64,000 nucleotides of DNA, from the NCBI GenBank assembly GCA_004295565.1, contig AP019416.1, forward strand, positions 2,480,001-2,544,000, given 5' to 3'. Made by a program: the position numbers and the translations under genes. The DNA comes from Vreelandella olivaria (lineage in GTDB: Bacteria > Pseudomonadota > Gammaproteobacteria > Pseudomonadales > Halomonadaceae). The notes below the pieces were generated by a model, which was not told the DNA's origin, made no database searches, and saw nothing but the letters and a program-made list of their open reading frames with translations. This document shows positions 23,008 through 33,894 of the stretch, in pieces; position 1 is the stretch's first letter, and every line of letters starts with the position of its first letter.

Positions 23008-24788
23008 TTATTCGGCGGCTGTTTCCGCTTTGACTTTCTGACGAAGACGGATGTTCAAATCTTTCAACTGATCGGGGCTGACTTCGCCCGGCGCGTTGGT
23101 CATCAAACAGGCAGCGCTTTGGGTTTTCGGAAGGCGATCACTTCACGAATCGTTTTGGCGCCGACCATCAGCATAACCAGGCGATCCAAGCCAAAGGCCA
23201 AACCACCATGGGGTGGCGCACCGTACTGCAGCGCGTCCAGCAGGAAGCCGAATTTCTCTTGGGCCTCTTCTTCACCAATGCCCAGGATTTCAAATACCGT
23301 GCTCTGCATGGTTTGGTCGTGAATACGAATAGAGCCACCGCCCAATTCGGTACCGTTGAGCACCATATCGTAAGCACGTGAAAGCGCGCTTGCCGGGTCT
23401 GCCTTCAGCTCTTCCGGTGTGCAGGAAGGTGCGGTGAAGGGGTGGTGAAGCGGGCTTAGGCGACCATTGTCGTCGGCTTCAAACATCGGGAAGTCGACCA
23501 CCCATAGCGGCGCCCACTCCTGGGTGTAGAGCTCCAGATCGGCGCCCAGCTTAACGCGTAGCGCGCCAATGGCTTCGTTGACGATACGCGCTTTATCGGC
23601 GCCGAAGAAGATGATGTCACCATCTTCTGCACCCACGCGGTCGAGCAGCTCTTCAACGATGTTTTCCATAAACTTGACGATCGGCGACTGCAGACCTTCA
23701 AGCCCTTTGGCACGCTCGTTGACCTTGATCCACGCCAAGCCTTTAGCACCGTAAATGCCGACAAACTTGGTGTACTCGTCGATCTCTTTACGCGACAACT
23801 TGGCGCCACCGGGTACTTTCAGTGCCGCAACGCGACCATCATCCGCGCTGGCGGGGCCAGAGAAGACCTTGAAGTCGACTTGCTGCATTAGGTCGTCCAC
23901 ATCGGTCAGTTCCAGCGGGATACGCAGATCCGGCTTATCGGAACCGAAACGATCCATCGCTTCCTGCCAGGTCATGCGCGGAAATTCCGGCAACTCTACC
24001 TTAAGCACTTCCTGGAACAGTTGACGGATCATGGCTTCGGTAATACCCATGATGTCGCTCTCTTCCACAAACGACGCCTCGATATCAATCTGAGTGAACT
24101 CAGGCTGACGGTCGGCGCGTAGGTCTTCGTCGCGGAAGCACTTGGCAATTTGGTAGTAACGATCAAACCCCGCCACCATCAACAGCTGTTTAAACAGCTG
24201 CGGCGACTGGGGTAACGCAAAGAAACTACCCGCGTGGGTACGGCTAGGCACCAGATAATCGCGAGCACCTTCGGGCGTGGCACGGGTGAGCACCGGCGTT
24301 TCGATATCCAGAAAACCCTGGTTTTCGAGATAGGCACGCACGGTATGCGAAATACGCGAGCGCAAACGCAGCTTTTCGATCATATCCGGGCGACGCAGGT
24401 CGATATAGCGATGCTTTAAGCGCACTTCTTCGCCGACTTTACCATGCTCATCCAACTGGAATGGCGGAGTAACGGCGGTATTGAGTACTTCAACCTCTTT
24501 TGCCAATATCTCAATCATGCCCGTTGGCATGTTGGGGTTTTGGGTGCCCTCTGGACGCAGCCGAACGCGACCGGTGATACGCAGAACAAATTCACTGCGG
24601 GCACGGTCGGCATTAGCGAACGCCTCGGCGGTATCAGGGTCGACCACGAATTGCGCGATGCCGTCGCGATCGCGCATATCAAGGAAAATTACCCCACCGT
24701 GGTCACGGCGGCGATGAACCCATCCGCATACCGTAACCGTTTGATCCACCAAAGTTTCGTTTAGCTGGCCGCAATAATGGCTGCGCAT
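23008..24788 (-). CDS. aspS: Aspartate--tRNA ligase, one frameshift near the C-terminus
   Basis: Class II aminoacyl-tRNA synthetase, cytoplasmic. The start at ATG 24788 begins [11 protein letters not shown]. The anticodon-binding OB fold ([23 protein letters not shown], shown in part), motif 2 region ([19 protein letters not shown]) and motif 3 ([13 protein letters not shown]) are all present, as is the bacterial GAD insert. Close to the end one C is missing near 23124, after VIAF, so the true tail [17 protein letters not shown] continues in another frame to the stop at 23008. About 593 residues. Bacterial-type AspRS of this length may be discriminating or non-discriminating; that cannot be told here. 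Confidence 0.96.
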
Positions 24789-24853
24789 GTCAAATCCTGT
24801 TCTGTTTCGTGGCAATGAGTATGTCGCGGGCGTCCCGACTCTGACTACCGCGG

Positions 24854-25152
24854 CTATGCCGCGGCGCCCTTGTCTTTGGGAGTAGCGCTCTTAGCGGTAG
24901 CGCTGGAATCACTTGATTTACCGGCATCTGCAGAGGCAGTTTTGCCATCAGCGACCAGGTTCTTTTGCTACCCGTTTTGAAATCGGTTTCGTACCAACCG
25001 CCGCCGGCCAAACGGAATCCCGCTGCCGAGACTAGCCTTTCCAAGCCATCGCTTTGGCATGCGGGGCAATCCTTGAGAGGATCAGCGCTAATTTTCTGCA
25101 ATTTCTCCATGCGATGGCCGCAGGCCTTGCACTCATATTCATAGATGGGCAT
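24854..25152 (-). CDS. FmdB-family zinc-ribbon regulatory protein, one frameshift
   Basis: Small protein with the FmdB start [13 protein letters not shown] and paired CxxC knuckles (CKAC near residue 8, CPAC near residue 28), then [13 protein letters not shown], as in the family commonly found upstream of aspS. One A is missing in the run at about 24963; the restored tail is Ser/Ala/Lys-rich and ends DKGAAA. About 99 residues. The role is unknown; zinc binding is inferred from the cysteines. It lies 65 bases upstream of aspS on the same strand. Confidence 0.85.
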
Positions 25153-25186
25153 CTTAATAACTCCTAATAAGCTTAACCCTGACAAG

Positions 25187-25274
25187 CTCAGTTCTGAAAT
25201 ACTCAGTTCTAATAACTCAGTTTTACCAGACCCAGCGCTGAATGACTCAGCTCTACCAGGCCCAGTGCTGAAAA
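25187..25274. repeat. Imperfect tandem repeat array upstream of the FmdB-type gene
   Basis: Four copies of CTCAGYTYT lie at 25187, 25202, 25216 and 25246. The last two belong to a 30-bp tandem duplication (25215-25244 and 25245-25274, 24 of 30 bases alike). The array fills the 279-base gap between the divergent fmdB-type gene and the hydroxypyruvate reductase gene. It could be regulatory or a small repeat expansion; I see no gene in it. Confidence 0.6.
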
Positions 25275-25431
25275 TAAAGAACAGTAGCGAACACAAACGC
25301 TGCCAGTCTGCAATATGTGGCCAGTCGGGATAAATTCCAAGGCTGCGGTTGATAAAGCGCTGCCATTATACCCTTTTGTGCCCCCCTGACGAGCAAGGTT
25401 ATACAGCCCCTGCATTAATGGAGAGAAGAAA

Positions 25432-26372
25432 ATGCCCAATGCGGTGATACTGGATGCGGAAAGCCTCGGCCCTGAGATCAACTTGACCGCCATTAAAGAG
25501 ACGGTTTCGTACCTTGAAGTGTTTGAGCAAAGCACGACGCAACAAGCACGGGAACGCCTTGCCGATGCTGATATCGCGATCGTCAACAAGGTAGTCCTGG
25601 ACGCTGAGACACTCCAGCAACTGCCTAAACTGCAACTCATATGTGTATTGGCGACTGGCCTTAATAATATCGATCTTGAGGCCGCTAAAGAGCACAACAT
25701 TGAGGTTAAGAACGTAGCGGCTTACGGCACGGCCAGCGTTTCTCAACACACTTTGATGCTAATGCTCGCATTAGCCAATCGACTTCCTCTCTATCAACGT
25801 GACGTCGCCGCAGGCGAGTGGCAGCGCAGCGCCTTCTTCTGCTTGCAGGATTACCCAACGCTACAGCTCTCCGGCAAACAGCTAGTGATGGTCGGTCAGG
25901 GTGAGCTGGGCTCCGAAGTAGCACGCTTGGCCGAGGCCTTTGGCATGCACGTTACCTTTGCCGCTCGCCCCGGCAATGAGGCGAATGATAAGCGCCCTGC
26001 TCTGGATGACCTGCTACCGGAGGCTGATGTTATCAGCCTGCACTGCCCGTTGAGCGATGCCACTAAGCACTTGATCAACCGGGGCGCTTAGCGCGCGCCA
26101 AGAACTCAATGCTACTGATCAACTGCGCCCGTGGCGGGGTTATCGATGAAGTGGCCGCGTTAGAGGCGTTGCGCAGCGGCAGACTAGGCGGACTAGGTGT
26201 CGATGTACTGCCCGCCGAGCCGCCCAAAGAGGGCCATCCACTGCTGGATGCGCTCAGTGAGCCGCTCAACTTGATTGTGACGCCTCACAATGCCTGGATC
26301 ACCCCCGAAGCACGCCAGAACATTGTTAGCCTGACGGCACAGAATATTCTCGAATGGAAAAGCGCTAAATAG
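25432..26372 (+). CDS. hprA: D-2-hydroxyacid dehydrogenase, hydroxypyruvate/glycerate dehydrogenase type, one frameshift
   Basis: NAD(P)H-dependent reductase of hydroxypyruvate or glyoxylate (D-glycerate formation). The Rossmann motif is GQGELGSEVARLAEAFGM (about residues 157-174). The catalytic Arg lies in INCARGGVIDE, Glu in LPAEPP and His in TPHNAWITPE. About 313 residues. One T is missing near 26088, placing a false stop after INRGA; the frame resumes with LARAKNSMLLINC. It starts MPNAVILD at the ATG at 25432. Confidence 0.87.
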
Positions 26373-26393
26373 CTATTGGCCAACTCATCACCC

Positions 26394-26670
26394 TCAGCGG
26401 GTGGCAAAGTGGTCGGGGGCGTGGCAGTGATCGAGCACTTCGAGCTCCACATGGGTCACCTGAGCCCCCTCCGACCCCCTGCCATAACCATTCACTCAGT
26501 TGCTTGACGGCATCGGAGTGACCACACATCAATATCTCGACGCGGCCATCAGGCAAATTTTTGGCGTATCCAGTGAGGTTATGTTGAAGTGCTTTCTCTT
26601 GGGTAGCACGGCGATACCAAACACCCTGTACCTTGCCAGTGACAAGAGCACGCACGCAGCAATCGCTCAT
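26394..26670 (-). CDS. acyP: Acylphosphatase, one frameshift
   Basis: Hydrolyses acyl phosphates. Small protein (about 91 residues) with the substrate loop GKVQGVWYRRATQEKA, containing the catalytic Arg, and the catalytic Asn in LTGYAKNLPDGRVEI. The start is at ATG 26670 (MSDCCVRALV). A break near 26475 moves the last 25 codons; the restored end is HCHAPDHFATR. Convergent with hprA. Confidence 0.92.
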
Positions 26671-26705
26671 ACACACCTCTCTACTTTTCGCTGGTTAATG
26701 TAGTG

Positions 26706-27605
26706 CTAAACATACTCGCGTTTGACAATGACGGCACTATTGCGCGGTATCAACGGGCGGCCACGACGCAGTAGCAATGAGCGGGTAAACGCCGCCCCAA
26801 ACAACAATATTAATGAACTGTAGTAGACCCATAGCAGTATCATAACCACTGAGCCAGCGGCGCCATAGGTGGAAGCTGTTGCCGTATACGCCAGGTAAAT
26901 GGCAATAACACTGCGTCCAATGGTAAATAGCACGGCCGTCACCACAGCACCAATTAGTACATCCTGCCAACGCAGTACCACGTCGGGCAGTACTTTAAAA
27001 ATGGTGGCGAATAACAAAGTGACCACCCCTAACGAGACCAGCGACTCAATTGAGGTGGTCAACAAGCTGGCATAGGGCACCAGATTATCGGCAGCCTGCA
27101 GCATACCGCGCAATACAACGCCTAATACCAGCGACACCAGAAGTATAAAACCGATGGAGAGAACTACCGTTAACGATAGCAACCGGTTTTTAATAAACAA
27201 CAACACGCTGTTGGAGGTGGGCTTTGCCGTTACGCCCCAAATGGTATTGAGCGAAAACTGCATCTGGGCAAAAACGGTTGTTGCACCAATTAACAGGGCC
27301 CCTACACCCAATAGCGTTGGCAGGATACCCGACTCCTCAATCCTCGACTGAGCGACGGCGTCTTGAATAGCGACAGCTGCATCAACCCCTAAGGTACCTT
27401 GCAGTTGCGCTACGATTTGCCCCTGAGCCGCCTCTTCTCCCATCACAACACCAATAACGGTGACGGCGATAATAATAGTGGGCGCCAAGGAGAAAAGCGT
27501 ATAAAACGCTAGCGATCCCGCGTAGCTAAAGGCATTTCGCTCCAACCATAGTGACGTGGCGTCTTGGACTACTTTCCACCAGAAGATAGCGGCGCGTTTA
27601 ATCAT
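26706..27605 (-). CDS. YihY/BrkB family inner-membrane protein
   Basis: Multi-pass membrane protein of the YihY (UPF0761)/BrkB family, molecular role unsettled. Intact, 299 residues with about six hydrophobic segments. The N-terminus has the family pattern RNAFSYAGSLAFYTLFSLAP, and AASTYGAAGSVVMILLWVYYSS-type sequence lies near residue 245. I prefer ATG 27605 because GGGAG lies at the right distance; a GTG two codons upstream is the alternative. The tail is basic (RRGRPLIPRNSAVIVKREYV). Confidence 0.87.
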   Translation of the reverse strand: MIKRAAIFWWKVVQDATSLWLERNAFSYAGSLAFYTLFSLAPTIIIAVTVIGVVMGEEAAQGQIVAQLQGTLGVDAAVAIQDAVAQSRIEESGILPTLLGVGALLIGATTVFAQMQFSLNTIWGVTAKPTSNSVLLFIKNRLLSLTVVLSIGFILLVSLVLGVVLRGMLQAADNLVPYASLLTTSIESLVSLGVVTLLFATIFKVLPDVVLRWQDVLIGAVVTAVLFTIGRSVIAIYLAYTATASTYGAAGSVVMILLWVYYSSLILLFGAAFTRSLLLRRGRPLIPRNSAVIVKREYV

Positions 27606-27762
27606 ATTCACTCCCTGTGTGCTGGGTACCGATGCTAGGTATCGGGGCGTTTTATAAACGTTATCAATATCCTACTTTCTCTAGCATACCTAACCACAGC
27701 GTTTAGCGCAGTTTTCTGGTAGGTTGCATCTCTGAGATCACCAAACCAAAAAGGAAGCTTGG

Positions 27763-28826
27763 ATGGCCACTGACACTTCGCACTCCGCGACTGCCTGCGA
27801 CTTCGACTGTTTGGTGTTTATTGGTCGTTTTCAGCCACCGCATCTGGGGCATCTGGCCGTTATTAGGGAGGCGCTTAAGCGTGCGAGGCAGGTCATCGTG
27901 CTGGTCGGTTCCTCTTGGCAGGCCCGCTCACTGCGTAATCCCTGGCGATTCGATGAGCGTCAAGCCATGCTGCGCGCGGGCTTTGACGACACCGATAATC
28001 AACGCTTAGAGATCACCCCGCTACTCGACGCGCTCTATAACGACGATGTTTGGGTGCGCGACGTGCAGCGCAAGGTGCGCGATTTGGCTACGCCTGCCAA
28101 TGCCCGCCTTCCACGTATTGGCTTGATTGGGGCCAGCCGCGGCCAATCAAGCTACTACCTTTCACTGTTTCCCCAGTGGGAATCAGTCAGCGTGCCGTCG
28201 GTGGAGGGTATTTCTGCCAGTCAGATCCGCGAGCGCCTGTTTCGCTCCCCCAGTTCGACGGATGATTACCTGAGCACTGGCGCTTACCACGATTTACCGC
28301 CGGGCGTAGTGGAGAGTGTGAAACACTTTTGTCATGAGCGTGCCTACCAGCGACTGCTGGAAGAGCAGCAGTTACTGGATCAGTATCGCCAAGCCTGGGC
28401 CCACGCCCCTACCCGCCTATTTTTGTCACGGTCAATGCGGTGGTCGTACAGTCTGGCCATGTGCTGTTGGTACGACGCACGGCGGCGCCGGGCAAAGGCC
28501 TTTATGCCCTGCCGGGGGGATTTATTAACCCCCACGAACGGTTGCTGGATGCTTGCTTGCGTGAACTTCGCGAACGTATACGTTTAAAGGTTCCTGAGCC
28601 CGTGCTCAAAGGCTCACTGCGCGGCCAGCGGTTATTTGATGAACCCCACCGCAGTTGGCGCGGGCGTACCCTGGCGGAAGCTTTCTACTTTGCGCTACGC
28701 CCTGACCAGCAGTTGCCGCGCCTAAAACCTGTCAAAGGCGGCGATCATGCACGCTGGGTAGCGCTTGCCGACCTTGAACCCGACAGCCTGTTCGAAGATC
28801 ACTTTTTATTATTCAGAATTTCCTAG
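27763..28826 (+). CDS. nadM: Bifunctional NMN adenylyltransferase / Nudix hydrolase, one frameshift
   Basis: Fusion of an archaeal-type NMN adenylyltransferase (forming NAD from NMN and ATP) with a Nudix domain, which in relatives acts on ADP-ribose. The first domain has the nucleotidyltransferase motif GRFQPPHLGHLAVI (about residues 21-34) and the VEGISASQIRERL segment. The Nudix domain starts near residue 225 (VTVNAVVVQSGHVLLVRR). Its Nudix box, GGFINPHERLLDACLREL-RERIRL, deviates from the consensus: the second Glu of EExG is Arg and the Gly is Arg. One break near 28440 lies between the domains. About 354 residues; start MATDTSHSAT. Confidence 0.9.
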
Positions 28827-28849
28827 GACTCCCCGCCGACTTTGGCAGT

Positions 28850-28865
28850 GGGTAGACGTCTACCC
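28850..28865. repeat. Perfect 16-bp palindrome between convergent genes
   Basis: GGGTAGACGTCTACCC is fully self-complementary and sits in the 54-base gap between the nadM fusion and the convergent LysR gene. There is no T-run. It could be a protein-binding site or part of a termination structure. Confidence 0.45.
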
Positions 28866-28880
28866 CTCCCCTTTCACCAA

Positions 28881-29797
28881 TTAAGCCTGAAGAAAATCCC
28901 GCGGCAGCTTCATCATCTGCCGCCATAAACGCTCCACGCCGGGCTTATGCACCATTGAGCAGCGGTATAAGCGAATTTCCAAGGGGATATCCCAACTTGG
29001 GTCACCTGCCCTCACCAAACGGCCGCTTTTTAGCTCCTCGCGAATACAGAAATCAGGTATCCACGCCACGCCAACGCCCTGTAATACCATCCCCTTTAGG
29101 CCTTCGGCCATGGCCGTTTCATAGACCGTACGCAGCTTCATACGTAATGGATCATTCTTCAGCAGCATGCGCACACTGCGGCCCAAGAAAGCTCCCTGGG
29201 TATAGGAGAGATAGGGAATGGAGGTGTCGTGCTGGAGTGAAAACTTAGCTTTCCCACGCTCGTCTGGCAACGAAACGGGCAGCATATTGACCTTACCAAT
29301 CGAAAAGAGGGAAACACCTCGGCATCCAGCTGCATCGTTGCAAAGGGATCGTAATATGCCAGCATCAAATCACAATTCCCCTCCCGCAGCACATGAATCG
29401 CTTCGCCCACATTCATGGCCACCAAGCGGGTTGGCAACTCACCCAAGCCCTGCTGCAGGCGGGAAATCCAAGGCGGATAAAAACTCAATGCCAGGGAGTG
29501 CGCGGCGACGATATCCAGCGCCTCATTGGCGATAGAGAGACCACGCAAATGGCTTAGCGACTCGTTTAACTGCTCGACCAGATTGCGTGCGGTAACCAAA
29601 AACAGCTGCCCCTCTGGCGTTAATCCCACGGGTGTGGTCGAACGATCCACCAGCGTGACATCAACGGCCTGCTCCAACGCCCGGATACGGCGACTGAAGG
29701 CCGGTTGGGTTACATGTCGCTGGCGTGCAGATGCAGAGAAGCTACGCGTGTTGGCGAGCGCTACAAAATCTTCCAGCCATTTTGTTTCGAGATTCAC
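28881..29797 (-). CDS. LysR-family transcriptional regulator (HypT/YjiE-like), one frameshift
   Basis: N-terminal winged helix-turn-helix: WLEDFVALANTRSFSASARQ, then QPAFSRRIRALEQAV, with the TPEGQLFL segment closing the domain. The C-terminal effector domain covers about residues 90-300. The WLEDF start and FSRRI motif resemble the YjiE/HypT subgroup, known in E. coli for hypochlorite response; that link is inference. One break near 29320 separates the halves. It is downstream of the cardiolipin synthase gene on the same strand (62 bases), but its target is not evident. Confidence 0.82.
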
Positions 29798-29859
29798 CCC
29801 ATGACTCCTTGTCTCACTCTACTTTCACGCATATTTGTTTTCCTTCTAGGCTGACGTAT

Positions 29860-31280
29860 CTATTGAACCGGGGCCATTAAATAGGCCGCGCGCGAGACGA
29901 CTTTCATCCACACCGGACGCTGATTGATTTCATCGATGGTGACACGACGGCAGTGTGAAAAGTCTTTTTCCAGCATCTCTTCGACGCTGGCCGCAAAATC
30001 ACGACTAGGAATAAACGCGGTAATCTCAAAATTTAACCGAAAAGAGCGGTTATCCAAATTGACGGTACCCACCGTCGCCGCATGGCTATCTACGAGTATG
30101 ACTTTTTGATGTAAAAAAGCCGGGGAGATAACGGTATATTTTAACCCCCGCCCTTAACATATCGGGTAGGAATGAGAACGCCGAGAGGAAAACTAACAAG
30201 TGGTCTGGTCGCTCTGGAATCATTACCCGTACGTCGACACCGCGCATTGCCGCAAGGCGCAGCGCGTCCTGAACTCCCTGGTCGGGAACAAAATAGGGGC
30301 TGGTTACCCACAGCCGCTGCTTTGCGCTATGGATCACCTGTTGAACAAGCAGGCTGGCAGTGTCCTGGCGATCAGCGGGCCCCGAGGGCACAATCACCAC
30401 GTGATGATCAATCGTGGTAGCAACGGTATTCGCTATCCAGTTCAAGCTGATCACTTCATCAGTGGCCCAGTGCCAATCCTCCCAAAAGGCTTCCTGCAAA
30501 CCCAGCACGCTAGGCCCTTCAAGCTTGAGATGAGTATCCCGCCATGCTCCATGGCGTGGGTTCTCCCCAGATACTCGACCCCAACATTAAAGCCCCTACC
30601 CAACCCTCTTTGCCATCGATGACGGTTACTTTGCGATGGTTGCGGAAATTGAGCTGAAAGCGGTGCTTAAGCCCTCGCGATGAGCGAAAGGCACTCACGG
30701 CCACTCCATCGCTGATTAAATCATTGAGGTAGCTATCGGCTAGTTTACGGCTACCCACCTCATCGTAGAGAAAATAGACCCGTACACCGCGCTGAGCAGC
30801 GCGCTGCAAATGCTGTTTCAGGCGTTGTCCAAGCGTATCGTTGCGGACAATAAAAACTGCACCAAAACATACTGTTCAGCGCGCTCAATGCCATCAAACA
30901 GGCTTTCAAAGGTTGCAGGCCCATCAATCAGCAGTGTCGCCTGGTTGCCATGGGTGAGCGGCATCATGGCGAGCTGTTCAACCGCCTGAATATCCGCATT
31001 AGGAGAGGCCGCAACATAGGGTTGCACATTGGCCCGGTAGCGTACCAGCACCCGGCGTAGCACGGTATCCCGCTGGCCACGGGCAGATACATAGCCATAG
31101 AATCGCGGCCGCCCGAAAAACCAGTAGGCGGGCAGTGCGATGTAGGGGAACGTCAGCAGCGATATGATCCACGCCACCGCCCCCTGAGAGGTACGGCTGG
31201 ACATCAGCGCCATAATGGCCGAAACGATGCCCATTACGTGTATCAATAAGATGCCAGTCCCTAGCAACCAGGGAGGTCAT
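29860..31280 (-). CDS. cls: Cardiolipin synthase (phospholipase D family), multiply frameshifted
   Basis: Membrane enzyme joining two phosphatidylglycerols to cardiolipin. Two N-terminal transmembrane helices (MGIVSAIMALM; AWIISLLTFPYIALPAYWFFG) are followed by two HKD motifs: HRKVTVID with GGxN-like context and HQKVILVD followed by TVGTVNLDNRSF. The C-terminus is YLMAPVQ. Breaks occur near 31260, 30820, 30550, 30145 and 30090, so several frames are needed; repaired length is about 473 residues. I take the ATG at 31280 (MTSLV) as start with an early indel; a TTG at 31267 is in frame without one. Confidence 0.9.
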
Positions 31281-31373
31281 AGCAGCGTCCTTATAAAGCC
31301 CTCACACAAGAACAAGGCCTCGCCGTCAGCGAGGCCCTTATGCGCTTAAAGCCTAATCAACCTTACCACTCCA

Positions 31374-32879
31374 TTACGCCGTCTGGGCAATAATCTCTTT
31401 CCACTTCGCAGGCCCGGTTTGATGCACCGAGGTGCCCAGACTATCAACGGCCACCGTTACCGGCATGTCTTCAACCTCAAATTCGTAGATGGCTTCCATG
31501 CCTAAATCTTCGAAGCCCACTACCCGCGATTTTTTTAATCGCTTGGGCGACCAGGTAAGCCGAGCCGCCTACCGCCATTAAGTAGACCGCCTCATTGTCA
31601 CGGATAGCATCGATAGCGGCTTGGCCACGCTCTGCCTTGCCGACCATACCTAACAGGCCGGTCTCTTCCAGCATCGTGCGGGTAAATTTATCCATCCGCG
31701 TGGCGGTGGTTGGGCCAGCATACCAACGACTTCATCACCGATGGGATCAACCGGGCCGACATAGTAGATAAAGCGCCCTTTCATATCCACGGGCAGCGGC
31801 TCGCCTTTAGCTAGCATGTCGACCATGCGCTTATGAGCAGCATCGCGGCCGGTTAGCAGCTTGCCGTTCAATAGCAGCGTATCGCCAGGCTGCCAGGTTT
31901 TGACCTCTGCAGGTGTTACGGTATCAAGGTTAACGCGTTTGACGTTCTCACCCGCCTCGCGGGTAATTTCCGGCCAGTCCTCAAGCTTCGGCGCTTTTAG
32001 AGCTACTGGGCCAGAACCATCAAGCGTGAAGTGGGCGTGGCGGGTCGCCGCGCAGTTGGGAATAATTGCTACGGGCTTGTTGGCCGCATGGGTTGGATAG
32101 TCTTTGACTTTAATATCCAACACGGTGGTTAAGCCGCCTAACCCCTGGGCACCGATACCGCTCTTGTTGACCTTATCAAACAGCTCTAAACGTAGCTCTT
32201 CGGCACGGTTGCTGGGCCCGCGAGCCTGTAGATCCTGAATATCGATGGGATCGAGTAACGCCTCTTTGGCAATTAGCATAGCCTTTTCAGCGGTACCGCC
32301 AATACCGATCCCCAGCATACCGGGGGGACACCAGCCAGCGCCCATCTTCGGCAACTGCTCCATCACCCAATCAACCACGCTGTCAGACGGGTTGAGCATG
32401 GCAAACTTGGATTTTGCCTCGCTACCGCCGCCCTTCGCAGCCACGTGAATATCGACACGATCACCGGGCACAATCGAGTGGTGAATAATCGCCGGGGTGT
32501 TGTCTTTGGTGTTGGCTCGCTTGCCGTCAGGATCCGCCAGCACCGACGCGCGCAGAATGTTATCGGGCAGCAGGTAAGCGCGACGAACACCCTCATTGAT
32601 CATGTCGTCCAGGCTCATGTCCGCTTCCCAGGTAACGTTCATGCCCACATGAACGAACACGGTAACGATACCGGTATCCTGGCAAATCGGGCGGTGCCCG
32701 GTGGCGCACATACGGGAGTTGATCAAAATCTGCGCGATGGCGTCTTTGGCGGCGGGGTTCTCTTCGCGCTCATAGGCGGCCGCCATGGCGTCAATAAAAT
32801 CTTTGGGATGGTAGTAAGAGATGTACTGCAGAGCATCGGCAACGCTTTGAATAACGTCGTCCTGGCGAATCACGGTCAT
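31374..32879 (-). CDS. fumA: Class I fumarate hydratase (iron-sulfur type), two frameshifts
   Basis: 4Fe-4S fumarase of the TCA cycle converting fumarate and L-malate. Cluster-ligand cysteines are visible in RMCATGHRPICQDTG (about residues 57-70), with others in PNCAATRH and CPPGMLGIG. The C-terminal TtdB-like domain shows ATRMDKFTRTMLEETGLL. Near 31712 one base is missing before the AGPTTATR segment, and near 31533 one extra A lies in the AIKK codons. About 502 residues. ATG at 32879, preceded by AGGAG. Confidence 0.93.
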
Positions 32880-33070
32880 GGAGTAATAGCTCCTAGGTTA
32901 TCGTCTAGTCAGCGGCTCTCTTCCGCACCGGCGGAGGGGCCGTCTTAGCGTAAGGCCAGTATACCGTATTGGCCCTCCTCCGGCAGCACTCCTCAACGGG
33001 ATGACTGACTAGTTCAACAAGGCTTGATGTAGACCGTACTTTTAGATAAGATAACGGTATAAATAGCTAC

Positions 33071-33890
33071 TCATGCTGATTGGCAGTTCGGGCATAGATA
33101 GAGTCGTCGCGACCCGACCATTTTACGCTCGATCACCGATCCACAACGATGGCACTCCAGACCTGCCCGCTCGAAAACGGCAAAGCGCCACTGTCGGCGC
33201 GGCTCTCCCGCTGCTTTGGCCTGGGCAACCCAGGCCTCTCGGTTGGTAACCCCAGCGGTTTGGTAGGCTTGGCGGGTAACGCCAATGATGCAGTCAGCCA
33301 GCGTTTTAAGCTGTTCGCGACTTAAATCGAACGGGCGGACATTGGGTGGCAGCTGGGCATAAAACAGGATTTCAGAACGCAAATAATTACCCAACCCTGC
33401 CACCAACCCCTGATCGAGCAGCAGTGCACCCAGGCTGCGTTTATGAAACTGCTTTAAATTGAGCCGCTGCTGCATCGGATGGCACCACTTCCTGACTCAA
33501 CAGATCCGGGCCCAGGCGGGCTAAGAAAGGGTGCTGAGTGAGATTTTCTGCGTGCCAGAGGGAGATATCGGAGGCGCTGTAGAGACTTGCGCAATGCCCT
33601 TCTGCACTCAATCGAACGCGCAGCGTGCGCTTGGTGTTTGGAGGCTTATCCTCGCTGTGCAGCTTCCAAATCCCATAGAGCTGATTGTGGGAGTAAAGCA
33701 CGCGCTGATCGGAGAACCGGATCAGCATCGCTTTGCCCCTGGTATCTACCCGGGAAACCCGCGTACCGATCAATGACGCCGCCTGCTCGGCAAGCTCAGG
33801 AAAGGCGAACCAGACATCGTCGATCATCCGTCCGCCTATATGCTGCTCAATACGACCTGCCGCGCGTCGAATTTCTGGGCCTTCCGGCAT
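33071..33890 (-). CDS. nei: Endonuclease VIII (Nei) DNA glycosylase, one frameshift
   Basis: Base-excision repair glycosylase/lyase for oxidised pyrimidines. The N-terminus is MPEGPEIRRAAGRIE with catalytic Pro2 and Glu3. The helix-two-turn-helix (LGNYLRSEILFYAQLPP) and the C-terminal zinc finger (CHRCGSVIERK ... CPNCQ) are intact. About 272 residues. One break near 33470 falls in the linker between the domains. It starts 4 bases after the uvrB stop, so uvrB-nei form one repair operon. Confidence 0.95.
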
Positions 33891-33894
33891 ACCG

